Assembly (NCBI GenBank): GCA_028456385.1
Contig: JALNQF010000194.1
Span: forward strand, 1-64,000
Reading direction: 5' to 3'
From: Ophiosphaerella korrae
Lineage: Eukaryota > Ascomycota > Dothideomycetes > Pleosporales > Phaeosphaeriaceae
Length of the DNA: 64,000 nucleotides
How positions within the stretch are numbered: position 1 is the first letter of the stretch; each line of letters begins with the position of its first letter. The position numbers were made by a program, and so were the translations under genes. The notes beneath the pieces are model-generated. The model saw nothing but the letters and a program-made list of their open reading frames with translations. It was not told the origin of the DNA and made no database searches. This document shows, in pieces, positions 34,281-44,708 of this stretch.

Positions 34281-34604
34281 TTACTGTCCTGTCTCTATAT
34301 TCTCCCTCCGCGATTCATTCAATATTTCAAGCGACGACTCTGTGTGGGGATGATGGCTGCCAATAATCTGTTTGCGCAGCTGAAAGCATGCGTCCCATTA
34401 GTAAGATGGCCTCCTCTTTGCGGCATTGAGACTTGTACGCGAACGCGAGGCTGCCCATATTGAGCGTATTGGCATGTTCATGTCCAAGCACTGTCTTCCT
34501 CGTCTGTATAACCCGCACCTCCACGTTTTCAGCCTCCTTCAACCGGCTTTGATGCCAATATGCAATTCTTTCACACACGCATGGGGGCCGGATCACGAGG
34601 AAGT
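34281..34604 (-). pseudogene. C-terminal TPR (kinesin-light-chain-like) fragment of an NLR-type gene
   Basis: The minus frame reads YWHQSRLKEAENVEVRVIQT, then RKTVLGHEHANTLNMGSLAF and YKSQCRKEEAILLMGR. This is the 42-residue kinesin-light-chain type TPR unit (LxxAExxEVxVxxTRKTVLGxEHxxTL). A one-base shift near 34385 then gives FQLRKQIIGSHHPHTESSLE and ends ENIETGQ at TAA 34283-34281. That is the usual C-terminus of fungal NB-ARC/NACHT-TPR or patatin/PNP-TPR proteins. No nucleotide-binding domain remains upstream, because the fragment is cut close to dispersed repeat copy A. It is a second, independent NLR relic in the window. Confidence 0.65.
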
Positions 34605-34719
34605 AACATTCAAGGACTTGATAGGGCGTACAGGCAAGAATAAGGCAGGTTATTGCAAGCTTACCCTCTGCGCAAAGCAAGCTTTGCATCATGGCCCGCA
34701 GTTCTTTTGGGTGGACACC

Positions 34720-35010
34720 TGCTGCACTATACAGACTCACCACCGACGACAATACCCTACAAAAAGGGTAGCATATGCCGCCAAAAATAGCGGCAGAATG
34801 TATATAGCTTTTCAATACAAAACGTATTAATCTTTCCATACTCATACACTAGGAATCAGGCCTCCCTCTATGTAGTGGCTGAGCGACTCCTAAGCCAACG
34901 CGAGCCAGCGTGATTAGACCTAATTTCCTCCCTAAGCAGCAGGTCTGAAATTGGGCCCAATCAGCTCGTAGGGGTGTGAGGTGTTAAGGATTAACTAGTC
35001 CCATGTGTGC
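34720..35010 (+). repeat. Dispersed repeat, copy A (3' part)
   Basis: Matches 42645-42930: tgcactatacagactcacca, gccgccaaaaatagcggcag, atgtagtggctgagcgac, caatcagctcgta. Identity is clear but diverged, with small indels. Confidence 0.8.
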
Positions 35011-35213
35011 GCAGCTCGCTAGTGAAACACGTCAAGTGTGGTCGGGTTACCTAAGCAAAATTCACCGAACTTTTAGCGTGGTCGGCGTCCACGGATAATA
35101 TGGCCACTCAGATTCTTCTACTTCTTTTTCACCATCTCTTGACTTCTTAAAATTCTCCTCCAAATTCTTTACAGTTCCAAATACAGGCTTTCAAAAACAC
35201 AAGCATCTTCATC

Positions 35214-36626
35214 ATGTCCGTGCTCGCATCTGCTGATGTAGAGGACCTCTCTGCTGCTGGGCTCATAAGCCCACCTAGCTCAAATGGCACTCGTAGAGTC
35301 CATAAGCGGCGCTTGAACAAATCTAGTGATGAAGAGAATTCCCACGTTCCACTTACTCCCATTTCATCAACGTCATCTTCCTCAGTCACTGAAATGTATG
35401 CGACTATTCCTGAGCTTCTAGTTTCTTTGGCAACTCTGAAGTACCTTGGGTATACCGATACTGCAGCCAATCAAATTTGGGATCGGTGGAGTAATTGGCC
35501 ATCAACTCCTCCAGGACGATTTGGAGTCGATTTCGATGATGAAATTCTATTCACCGACGTCGCTGTTAGTCATCTAAATCGCTTCCGCGATCAGGACACC
35601 TGGGATGATGAGAATGATCGTTCATGGTTTGACTTCATGGATCTTTGTGGCATCAATCTTGAAGTTCAAACTGCTATAATGGATCCTATCTACAAGCGAA
35701 TACGTCTAACTGAGTCTTGTTACTTCTGGATCAAAGATACAATCGAATTGCGCTACCGTGGCCTCGAAGCCATTCAAAGAGCATCACGAGAGCGAACAAT
35801 GGCAAAAACACGAGTCATGTCCCGAACTGGTCACTCTAGTCCTGATAGACACGATAGATCGTCTATAGGCGGACCCTCAGGCTCAGCCCAAATCACACCT
35901 CCTAGCCAAGAAGGTGGGCAGCGCTCCATATCTGGAACTATGAGAATGGCACCAGGAATATCTTCCGACTCGGCTTTCTCAAACGCTTGCAGATCAGCCC
36001 AAAACATTCCAGGCTCCATCATTCTTTACAAGGGCCTTGATCAAGCTCGTTTGAATGGGTTTTTTGACGATTCCGGTGCCATTGTTGCATGGCAGAAAAT
36101 GTTTTCCAGTCCTCCGACAGACTTCTTGGGTTCGCAAGCGGGATTCTATTTCACTATTCAGCGAGACATCGCTGAATACTATGCATGCTATGCGAAGCGT
36201 CGGGATGACGTCCAATCCGTGGTTATCGTTCAAGTCATCGTTCCAAACCACAAGATCGAGTGCTTATCTACTACCCAACTTCAGAAGACATACTGGCCGA
36301 GCGAGGAGTGGAAGAATCTTGTGTGGCATTGTCGGAATGCAAAGAAACTTCCGAGCCAGTTACGAAAGTACAAACAAGCATTACTTATAATTGGGACGAT
36401 TGCCAAGAAACCGAACAGAGTCTATAATGACATGGACACTTTTGCACAGATCAATGAAACATGTGTGCTCAAGACAAAGGATGGACTTGACGGCGTTCAG
36501 TACGTATTCCATGACGATGAAGGTCATGAATTTCTTGAAGAGCTTGCCCCAGGAAGCGTGACAGTCCACCCTGTCTCGAGTATGGAATTTACACAATGGC
36601 AAAGAGAGCATGATTTTGATAAATAA
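35214..36626 (+). CDS. Uncharacterised 470-residue protein, possible ADP-ribosyltransferase-like fold
   Basis: A clean intronless frame from ATG (context atcATGtcc) to TAA. Residues 1-60 are Ser/Pro-rich and disordered. Residues 61-195 are helical, with a Trp-rich segment (WDRWSNWPSTPPGRFGVDFDD). Residues 196-265 are a Ser/Arg linker, and 269-350 form an alpha/beta core: SIILYKGLDQARLNGFFDD, then GSQAGFYFTIQRDIAEYYAC, YAKRR and VVIVQVIVP. The order Y-x-G, then GFYFT with A..YA after it, then a hydrophobic strand recalls the R/H-Y-E class of ADP-ribosyltransferase-like folds. The catalytic Glu is not evident, so this is a hypothesis. No signal peptide or membrane segment. It is one of the few intact genes in the island. 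Confidence 0.75.
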   Translation: MSVLASADVEDLSAAGLISPPSSNGTRRVHKRRLNKSSDEENSHVPLTPISSTSSSSVTEMYATIPELLVSLATLKYLGYTDTAANQIWDRWSNWPSTPPGRFGVDFDDEILFTDVAVSHLNRFRDQDTWDDENDRSWFDFMDLCGINLEVQTAIMDPIYKRIRLTESCYFWIKDTIELRYRGLEAIQRASRERTMAKTRVMSRTGHSSPDRHDRSSIGGPSGSAQITPPSQEGGQRSISGTMRMAPGISSDSAFSNACRSAQNIPGSIILYKGLDQARLNGFFDDSGAIVAWQKMFSSPPTDFLGSQAGFYFTIQRDIAEYYACYAKRRDDVQSVVIVQVIVPNHKIECLSTTQLQKTYWPSEEWKNLVWHCRNAKKLPSQLRKYKQALLIIGTIAKKPNRVYNDMDTFAQINETCVLKTKDGLDGVQYVFHDDEGHEFLEELAPGSVTVHPVSSMEFTQWQREHDFDK

Positions 36627-37732
36627 TAATAAGAAGTTTTGCGTTAACAAGGGGAGGGGTTCATTTTCAGGCCCTCTCGGAGGCTCAGAGGTATTGTAGC
36701 TCACAGACATTATGTAAATCGAAAAAAATAGTTACCGAGAGATTAAAATAACACAAATGGAAAATATGTTACCCTCGCATTCAAATTGCAAAATTCGAGT
36801 GGTACTATCATAAAGTCCACATTATCGCAAGCATTCCATAAGTCTGTAACGAACAAAAGCGGTCTGCAACACCCAGTGACACATTGGATTAATAATAGCT
36901 TTAGACAATTCAGTAGAATAGACAGAGTGTGTATCGATAAATCAAGTAGTGCAGAGCTTTCGGAGGCGATCAACTCCATGTTTCGCTGGTATCAGGGTGT
37001 GCGGAGAGATGTTACGCGTACTTGACCGACGTTTCAAGCGGTACTTCCAAACGGAATGCTAAGTATTCGTGGAGATGGAAGCGGGCATTATAATTTTTCT
37101 TAAAAATATTAAATATTAGTAAAGTTATAATAGTAAAGTGTCTAAAGTAGGTATATAGTAGCTCTACTTAAAACTAATTACTCTAGCTATAACGTTAACC
37201 TCCTAGTAAATTTAGATGGCCTAAATTGCTCGTAAGCCTCTACTTACTAATCTACTACAAAATTTTATAATAATAGCTATTGTGTGTAGCTCTGCGGCCT
37301 TATCTTTGAGATGGAGACTTTGGTGAGGGTGGGGCATCACGCGAACTGAGGCATCACGCGCACAGACACGTTAGCATGACGAGGGTCTGATTTTGAGCCC
37401 CAATCAGCTCGTTGAACGTGAGGCGGCTAGCACTGATTAGTCCCGTCAGCGCAGTAATCGGGTAGAGCGAGGCTCAGAAACAGCGCTCAAAGTCACGGCA
37501 GTGATTGCACGCATCCAAGAAGAATGTTCGGCTCAGATTGTTTGTCTCGAAAAGTACAAAATCTGCGTGGCGGGCTGCCAAGGCCGATAACCCCGACATA
37601 GTCTAACCTATTTAGGCCAGCGTTAGTGGCGTGTCAACGCGCCCTTTTTCAAGGTGTCGCGTCCTCCGACGCGGTCCTGCCTGAGCCAAAATTGTTCAAC
37701 CTCAATCACCAACTTCGAGTTTCTCCACCGCC
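36627..37732. other. Intergenic with RIP-type insert and repeat fragment
   Basis: 37085-37290 is TA-rich RIP-type DNA, a short transposon relic. 37385-37450 holds tctgattttgagccccaatc followed by agctcgttgaacgtgaggcg, a fragment of the same dispersed repeat (copy D). The remainder is promoter region of the F-box gene. Confidence 0.5.
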
Positions 37733-38815
37733 ATGAACTTCGGAAGCAGAACGGCAGTAACGGATGATGAGCTGATACTTCGGATCTCTCACCGGGACCG
37801 GCACACTCTTATGAGCGAATCTATGATCAACATACCCGCGCGACTGGCCAACCTCAATCCAGTTCACCTTCGCAACTACTCGCCATCGAATCTTGGGAAT
37901 CTCAATGTCCTTCCAATAGAACTCCTTCACATCATCCTCCACCAGCTGGATTTTCTTTCGCTCGTCCGTCTAGCACGGGTCTCTCATCATGGCCGCGAGA
38001 TGGTTCATTCACTCCCAGCGTTCCGAGATCTAATGACCTACGCCTATCCTGCCCTGGTAGCTTTTGGTATGACAGAACTGCTTCATTGGCATTCCTGTAG
38101 TACTCTCCGTTCGGCTCTTTCATCAGAATCATGCATCTCTTGTGGACTTTACGGGCCCTTTCTCTTCCTTCCAACCTGCGAGAGATGTTGCTATTGGTGT
38201 CTCAGCGAAAACCAGTCCCTTTGGCTTATCCCCGTTTCCAAGGCAAAGACGATATTTAGACTAAGTGCAAAAGACCTGAAAGGAGTCCCAACATTGCATA
38301 CAGTCCCTGGAGTCTATTTTGTACGCCGGATCAACAAGCGTCAGAAACGGGTCCGGCTCCTCAGTGTCAAAATTGTCAAAAGAATCGCCATATCCATTCA
38401 TGGCACCGAGGCGGCTGTGGAGCAATTACGGTGCAAAATGCCGTGTTCGAGAAAAGACGAACTCTTGGGTCGCTGGATGAGGAAAGCCTGCCTTGAGCCG
38501 CTGATCGAGAACCCTTCAAAGCAACCATCACGGGCAAACAGACCAGACGACATGTTTTGTGGGATGGGCTCAATTCGTTTCCCGGTATTACGACCAGGGA
38601 ATGTTGTTGAAGAAGGATATTGGTGTGGTGGATGTCAACAGATCCTCGAGCGGCACGCAAGCATTCCAGGGCTTCTGCGCAGCGTGGAGCACCTCATTCC
38701 GGAAGGAGTTAATCCTTCACGGGTATTGGATGGCATGGCACGAGAAGCAAGATCACGAGCGCAATTTCTTGAGCACATCAAAACTTGTGCAGGCGTGGAA
38801 CGACTTGTGATATAG
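37733..38815 (+). CDS. F-box protein with Cys-rich region
   Basis: A single-exon frame of 360 residues with start context gccATGaac. The F-box lies at about 58-100 (LNVLPIELLHIILHQLDFLS, then LVRLARVSHHGREMVHSLP). A Cys cluster follows at about 134-158 (SCISC, TCERCCYWC), and another CxxC at about 307-310 (YWCGGC). F-box proteins link substrates to SCF ubiquitin ligases. The second half likely binds the substrate through a zinc-stabilised module, a layout common in Pezizomycotina. A basic KRQKRVRLL patch sits mid-protein. No frameshift or stop, so it appears functional. Confidence 0.85.
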   Translation: MNFGSRTAVTDDELILRISHRDRHTLMSESMINIPARLANLNPVHLRNYSPSNLGNLNVLPIELLHIILHQLDFLSLVRLARVSHHGREMVHSLPAFRDLMTYAYPALVAFGMTELLHWHSCSTLRSALSSESCISCGLYGPFLFLPTCERCCYWCLSENQSLWLIPVSKAKTIFRLSAKDLKGVPTLHTVPGVYFVRRINKRQKRVRLLSVKIVKRIAISIHGTEAAVEQLRCKMPCSRKDELLGRWMRKACLEPLIENPSKQPSRANRPDDMFCGMGSIRFPVLRPGNVVEEGYWCGGCQQILERHASIPGLLRSVEHLIPEGVNPSRVLDGMAREARSRAQFLEHIKTCAGVERLVI

Positions 38816-39046
38816 AAATGGAGTCTAAAGTCATTTAACAACGTCAACGTTGATATTATTCGGACTCAAGACTACCAGATTCTACCTGTGACCTGACTCC
38901 ACCAACCTGACCAGTTTGCTAACCTTTCTACACCCATCGCCCCAAACGCACTTGTTCCATCCCGCTCTATCCACTCTTGTCTCATTCTTCCATTCGTGCA
39001 CGGAATCGTCCGTCAAGCCCCAAGCTCTCGTGTTGGCTTCAAGACA

Positions 39047-39265
39047 CTAGGGGTTCGGATGGCGTTGAGTATATTTCGTCGTTGCCTTGCTTTCTTTAGG
39101 CAGATGAGAAGGACAGTAGTTTCGAGACTCGTCGTTGATTACGTTCGTAGCGTCGCATTGTAGATTGGTTTGCGCGTTGTATTTTTCGTCGCACTGAACG
39201 AACTCGCCCTTCTTTCGGCATCCGCACTGATAGACAATCCAATGCTGGTCGCACATGCTTGACAA
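39047..39265 (-). CDS. Small Cys-containing protein, 72 residues
   Basis: The frame begins MSSMCDQHWIVYQCGCRKKG and continues FVQCDEKY, LQCDA, NYCPSHL. It has six Cys and no signal peptide, so it is probably cytosolic, with a possible metal site (QCGC..QC..QC..YC). Short cysteine-rich proteins starting MCDxHWxxYxCGC are a recurrent hypothetical family in Dothideomycetes. Whether it is a whole gene or an exon cannot be decided. Confidence 0.6.
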   Translation of the reverse strand: MSSMCDQHWIVYQCGCRKKGEFVQCDEKYNAQTNLQCDATNVINDESRNYCPSHLPKESKATTKYTQRHPNP

Positions 39266-39477
39266 TGATTTAGTTTAGAATAATGAGAGACCCGTCTCGG
39301 GAGAGGTGTTATAGTATAAGAGAAAAGCTTCAAGGACTTGAGCGAAATCTGATTTTTGCGATGATTCAAGGTTGTATGGTGCGAGTGGGTTTGACAAGGG
39401 ATATGGTCGATTCCCAAAATGCCATAGTTAGAGGAATTTATAGGCATTTCATTCACTACCTGTGCCGCACTGTAAGC

Positions 39478-39770
39478 TAAAGTCGCAGATGCTGAAGTCG
39501 CAGAGCAGGCAAGGTTCAGAGCCGAGCTTAGAGTTAGGCGCCAACAATTCCCATTTGGGACAGCCGACACGCCGACCATGAGACCGGATGGCCAGTAACC
39601 CCAGCCATTCTTCAAGATCTGAATCGCTTTGGAGTTATTTTTAGCAGCGTCGTTCATGCGTTCGAGTACATTAGCACATGACTGGAGATACCTGGCGGTG
39701 CAGTTCATGGCTTGACCGCCCAGATGAATTTGAAATCAGCCGCGCTTGAGCTAGGAATTTGATTGGTCAT
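39478..39770 (-). pseudogene. Coding-like fragment, uncharacterised
   Basis: A minus frame from 39708 reads MNCTARYLQSCANVLERMND and NGWGYWPSGLMVGVSAV, with a hydrophobic Ala/Ser tail. A preceding frame (MTNQIPSSSAADFKFIW) would join it if one G were restored near 39716. The later part of this frame overlaps the small Cys protein and is noise. No family recognised. Confidence 0.3.
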
Positions 39771-39965
39771 GGAGTGCCAAGCTCCTGACTGCGCCTCGAT
39801 GAAAAAGACGACAAATCTGTGCAGACGCCAACGCCATCTGAATCTTCCTTTACTCTTCCTGCCCAGCCAGGTTGGCCGCCGCTAGTTAGTTGTTGTTCTC
39901 AATTACTACAGTCGCCCCACCTTCAGACATCAAAATTCCATTACTTCCGTGGAACCATAACCTTC

Positions 39966-40769
39966 ATGGCAGATTTAACGGTCGCCAAATCCAAAATTTC
40001 GGTGTTGAATCAAGAAATCGACGATGAGAAAGGATTTTATCGTATTCGCGCGGGACACAGAGTTCACTATCTTACTATTTTTGCCGGTGTGTTCGACGAT
40101 AACATCATGTGTCGACCATTTCTACTGGTTCCTAGCCTTCCAGACTTCCCTGATCGCGACTGGACAACCATGGAAATCCGTCCGGGAAAGGACGGGCTAG
40201 CAGAAACAACAATCTCCTCGGAGCCATTACCGACGATCCAAGACGACATTATCTGGCATGTCAACAAAGTCGAAATACTAGAACTCAAAGCGGCAAAACG
40301 ATACATAAAGCCAAGAATTTCGGAAGTCACGTACCGTAACACCCCCGCCATCGCAAAAATTGCTCGCTTTTCTTGGGAAATCCAATACGTCGAGAATGAA
40401 ACGTTTGCCTATTCAGTGCTTCAAAAACACGCGCCTGAAGTCATTCCCAGATTCCTCGGTCACTTGACAGAGGGCGGCAGAGTCATGGGATTGTTGCTGG
40501 AGAAAGTTGAGGGAGGCTATGCATCAATGGAGAACATTTCTCAGTGTGAAAAAGCAGTGCAGGCAATCCATCAGGCCGGCTTGATTCATGGAGATGTCAA
40601 TCGGTACAATTTCATGGTGGATACTAAGATGGCAGTAGTAAAGGTCATTGATTATGAACATGTGGAAGCCTTGGAAGACGAATTGGCCAGGAAGGAATTG
40701 AATTGCTTGGTGGATGAACTGCAGGAAGACTCTGGTCGCGGTGGGCCTCCTAGGATAATTGCGAATTGA
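39966..40769 (+). CDS. Protein-kinase-like (PKL) fold protein, 267 residues
   Basis: The frame is open from ATG 39819, but the first 49 residues are low-complexity. The in-frame ATG 39966 (MADLTVAKSKIS) is the more likely start. Numbered from 39819, IAKIARFSW (178-186) supplies the ATP-binding Lys, ENETFAYSVL (192-201) a helix Glu, IHGDVNRYNF (256-265) the catalytic loop with Asp and Asn, and VIDYEH (276-281) the metal-binding Asp. This is the compact kinase layout of RIO/aminoglycoside-phosphotransferase type found in a large fungal family. The substrate is unknown. The lack of an activation segment suggests a small-molecule or atypical kinase. No frame defects. Confidence 0.8.
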   Translation: MADLTVAKSKISVLNQEIDDEKGFYRIRAGHRVHYLTIFAGVFDDNIMCRPFLLVPSLPDFPDRDWTTMEIRPGKDGLAETTISSEPLPTIQDDIIWHVNKVEILELKAAKRYIKPRISEVTYRNTPAIAKIARFSWEIQYVENETFAYSVLQKHAPEVIPRFLGHLTEGGRVMGLLLEKVEGGYASMENISQCEKAVQAIHQAGLIHGDVNRYNFMVDTKMAVVKVIDYEHVEALEDELARKELNCLVDELQEDSGRGGPPRIIAN

Positions 40770-41169
40770 TAACCTGCCATGGCAAATGTGCATACCAGGC
40801 TCTTTGGCAAGGTCAGCTTTTTCTTTGGGAGTTTATGGCGTATACGCCGGCGCAGGGGATCATTGGGCGTGATCCGGGGGGGGAAGGAAGACTCGTGCTA
40901 AACAGGCACTTTTAGATGCTGGATGCCATAATCACTGATGTACTAGGCAGGTAGGCTTGTACGTGGATGCCCGATAATTGATTTGAGTTTGCAAGAGCAG
41001 CATCGTTGTCTCTCCGTGCTCCTGGTGAGAACTTTGAGACGAGTTCAAGTTTTGACTCTCTCTTTTTTTTCCCTGCGTCCATAAAAAAAGGATCAAGGGA
41101 AGCTACGATAATGTTCCAATAATGACTGATCTTTTGGTTAATATATTCGGTAATCAACATCAAAGAGAG

Positions 41170-41415
41170 ATTAATGCCGTTGAGAGAGGAGTTTCAAGGA
41201 GAGAGGAGCTCCAGGGAGAGAAGAGCTTCGAGGAAAGAGGAGCTCCAAGGAAAGAAGAGCTCCAAGGAAAGAGGAGCTCCAAGGAGAGAAGCGCTCCAAG
41301 GAGAGAAGCGCTCCAAGGAGAGAAGCGCTCCAAGGAGAGAAGCGCTCCATGGAGAGAAGGGCTACACGGAGAGAAGAGTTCCATGAAACTCCGAGGCCCC
41401 CGGAGAGAGGAGCTT
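41170..41415 (+). repeat. Minisatellite, 17-bp unit gctccaaggagagaagc
   Basis: About a dozen tandem copies, purest at 41270-41350, decaying at both edges. The unit has no stop on either strand in any frame, so apparent ORFs on both strands (for example 41122-41433 plus, 41171-41497 minus) are by-products. Confidence 0.9.
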
Positions 41416-41548
41416 CGGAGAGTTGAGTCTTAGGAGGTCTGGTGTCGCGCGCGAGAGCGTTCGATGTGGTCCCAGTTTTGGATCCGCCAAATGCCAAGAA
41501 TACCCCTTGTCTGCCGTAGCCGTTCTAACCAAGCATGAGCAAGGAATT

Positions 41549-41562
41549 GGGGGGGGGGGGGG
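41549..41562 (+). repeat. Homopolymer run of 14 G
   Basis: A run of 14 consecutive G. Its length may be an assembly estimate. Confidence 0.7.
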
Positions 41563-41852
41563 CAAAATCAGGACCGGAATCAGAACAAGGAACCAAAAGG
41601 GGGTCGAGCTTGAGCAGCCTGAGGCATCCTGACTTTGGTCATGAGTAGCCTGAGGCACCGTGATTTTGATCATGAACAAGCCCGAGCAAGCCCGAGCAAG
41701 CATGATTCGGGGTGAGCGTGAATGAGCCGAGGTTGAGCCGAGTAAGATTTGGCTGATGTAATGGCCTAAAAACGAGTAACCTGGTTGGGCGTATGCCAAG
41801 GGTAGATTTGACATTCTTGCGCAGCGATTTTTCACCCCCAGCCGCCCTCAAC

Positions 41853-41903
41853 GTTTGGCCGCTCCTTGGGTTTGGCCGCTCCTTGGGTTTGTTCGCTTCT
41901 TGG
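41853..41903 (+). repeat. Three tandem copies of a 17-bp unit
   Basis: Units gtttggccgctccttgg, the same again, then gtttgttcgcttcttgg. The period equals that of the minisatellite 450 bp upstream, though the sequences differ. Confidence 0.8.
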
Positions 41904-42484
41904 GTTTGTCTCTTCCCTGGTCTCGTCTTAAGTCATAGATAAATTACCGTAGAATATATTGGTGTGGATTGAATATAGGCCAGTGATCCGATTTAGAGAC
42001 AGTAGTCACACTTCAAACGCTTTCCAAGGAGCCGTAATCTCCTAGAAGTCATTCTCTCCTAGGAGCCAGACTCCCTTAAGGGCCCATGGGGGGGCATAGT
42101 TCTTAGACTGTCACACTCTATTGGCCTATTTTAGACAGAGACTAGAGAAAATCCACTCTAAAGCTCTCATCCATCCTTTTCCTACTACTAATTTTTATAA
42201 CCAATTCTTTAAGAGTTGAAATCAGAACAACGATTAGAGAATAAATGTGGAATTTCCTAATGTTCAAGCATCTGTAAGCTATGTATCGCAGGGTGTTACG
42301 TGAACGGAGCACGATGAGATACCGACAGAAATGAAGAAGATGATTTGTATTCTATTCCTATGAGGACATTGTTGATTTATCCAGCTCTCGCTGTTGAGGA
42401 AGTTATTTACATGATGCTAGTTTGCCAACCCCCCCTATCGTGGCCCCCGCAACAGTAAGACCCAGAGCCTCAAGATTCTGATGA
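41904..42484. other. Intergenic, possible LTR fragment
   Basis: Contains symmetrical short words (tctcctaggaga-like, aagggcccatggg) and an AT-rich tail resembling a retroelement end, but no paired copy is visible. Confidence 0.3.
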
Positions 42485-42930
42485 CCGAACCACAGGGATG
42501 TGCGTCCAATACAAATCGTAGAAATAAGTGGGTTCAAATATTGGAGGAGGGGTCATACATGATCTGAAAAAGAAGCTAAACAGTAAAAATTACAGGTCGC
42601 GTAAGCGGTTGAACAAAGTCGATGTTGTCGCAAGTGTATGGTGAGTTTGCACTATACAGGCTCACCACCGCCGACAATGCCCTACGAAAAGGGTGGCATA
42701 TGCCGCCGAAAATGGCGGCAGCGTGTACATAGCTTTTCAATACAAACGTATTAATATTTCTATACTTATTCAACTGGAATTAGGTACCCCGTATGTAGTG
42801 GCTGAGCGACCCCTGAGCCAACATAAGCCAGTGTAATTCTGCCTGATTTCCTCCCTGAGCAGCATGGGGTCTGAAAATAGGCCCTAATCAGCTCGTAGTG
42901 ATGTGAGGCGTGAAGGATTGACTGGTCCTA
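42485..42930 (+). repeat. Dispersed repeat, copy B (longest)
   Basis: The 5' part matches copy C (47965-48140; shared cagggatgtgcgtcca and ggttgaacaaagtcgatgtt). The 3' part matches copy A (34720-35010). No coding potential. It could be a solo LTR or a non-autonomous element. Confidence 0.8.
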
Positions 42931-44708
42931 ATTTCGGCCTACTATCTTCTGTGGATTACCTATGTGTTGCTTTTCGTATGCATCCCTAAAAATTAGCCTA
43001 CATTTCCGGTACTGAGCTGAGTCACAGCTTAAGCAGAGAGTATAATTTTCCGTATCCTGACCGCCGAACCCTTCACTTTGGCCGTGGTTTACACACGATG
43101 AAACCAGGTTGGATTGGCCTGGAATTAAGAATGTGTTGGATTAGGGTATAAACATGCAGGTATAGATTCTAAAGCATTAAACTCCTGAGACAGGAGCTAA
43201 TATTTGGTGCACCCGAAGAGGACTCGAGCCGCTAGAGAGGCGTAGTAATACGGCATGCTACGCTTGTTAGTTGGTAAGAGCGGGGACGTGACGTAACCTC
43301 TCTGTTAATAGAGTGCTAGCAGTAAGCAGAATGATTATGTTTGACTCCTAAACACAGCGCTGCCAAGACCTTGTAAGTGACTTAGGATTCATATAGGAGT
43401 AAGGCAACTCTATGCGTAGATGTTATACGGAGATAATTGGAGTGTATCAGGCATGACTACTGGGAAGAGCTAGGATCGAATGGTGACGAGTTAGCTGAAG
43501 CCACCAATGAGCCGTGGTGAAAGGAATTCTTATACTACATGGTCACCAGTGGCGGTTGCGAGACTCCATGCATGGTGTATCCTTGTTGGGATAGCGTTGG
43601 GAAGCTGAGAACGAATGGAATGGGAGTTGCGATGAAAAGATTTCTACTGCTAATAATGCTACTAGCTGTAGATCCTGGCGGGTTGTGTTTGCAGAAATTG
43701 CAATTTGGCTGGTATTTGCGGGTGGATATGGACGAGGTGTGATCGGTCGGATGGCAAGTTGTTTCATTGGTCTGCGCAGTATTTGGGTTTGAGGCAGCGG
43801 GGCGAAGGAGTGCTTCACCAGGATGGAACTGCTTTCTCTTTTACAGATGAGGCCGAAGGGATTGCATATGGGATTTCGGGTGCTCTACGGGAGTTAGACT
43901 AGATCCTTGGTTGAGAATCGATACGATGGTTATCATAATTGCGGTCGCTATCGGAGACCGACTCCTTCGACTTAGAGGCGAGGAGCTCCAGGGGTGCCGA
44001 ACCAACTCACCCAGCCATCCAGCGCTCGATATTCGACCCTTAGAGACTTGACGCTCGACTTTCGTGTGAAGAGCGCTTTTGTATACAATCTCCTGTTGCT
44101 GAGTCTCAGCCGTGCCCCCGACAGAGTCCCTTAAGTGGAGCGACGTTGCCAAAATAGTGAAGCGGTTCGGTGTTTATACGTGTTCGATGACAATGGTAAA
44201 GTATGTCAGCTTGATTGAGGCGATGCAAGTAACGGTAAATGCTCGGCCCTACCTCAGTTTGCTTCTGCTCCCCATCCGGCGGATGAGCTTCTCTATAAGT
44301 ACTTAGCTCGATCACCGCAGCCTATTCTCTGTAATAGTTCAGACACCGACTTATTTACCACTGTACCGGCACATTGCACTATACTATCCATGACCCAAAG
44401 CCTGCTTAGGGTTCTTTACGGATAGGTACCCAAGCTTGAGCATTGAAAATCCAACGCGAAGGACTCTTTTTCAGGCTCCAGAACGACTGTAGTGCTTGTA
44501 GGAGTAGATCATAATGCGAACCCTTGTTAGTATTATCTAAAGTACACGCGGTCTCGCTTATTATAGATTAAAGAGCGGATTTCGTTTACGAATTTATGCC
44601 CAAACCGATGATTTCCATCTCGGCAGGCACTCTACGGTCATCACTAAATAGCGAATTCTTGCCACATTGCTCAATTTAGGAAAGCCCCACCCAAAAACGT
44701 TAAGAGAT
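42931..44708. other. Intergenic with short unclassified frames
   Basis: Plus frames 43539-43742 and 43705-43902 (FHWSAQYLGLRQRGEGVLHQ) overlap in different frames and may be a decayed gene. No domain is recognised. 44320-44708 is the 3' flank of the HET gene. Confidence 0.4.

Noticed and set aside
34426..34830. Forward 134-codon ORF over the TPR stub and repeat
   Set aside because: The minus strand carries clear TPR motifs, and the forward frame runs into the dispersed repeat.
39139..39480. C-terminal half of the 189-codon minus ORF beginning at 39708
   Set aside because: Overlaps the small Cys protein in another frame and has low-complexity composition; only the first part looks protein-like.
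41122..41497. Open frames on both strands over the 17-bp minisatellite, rich in Arg/Glu/Ser
   Set aside because: The unit lacks stops in every frame and the length is not a multiple of three, so openness is automatic.
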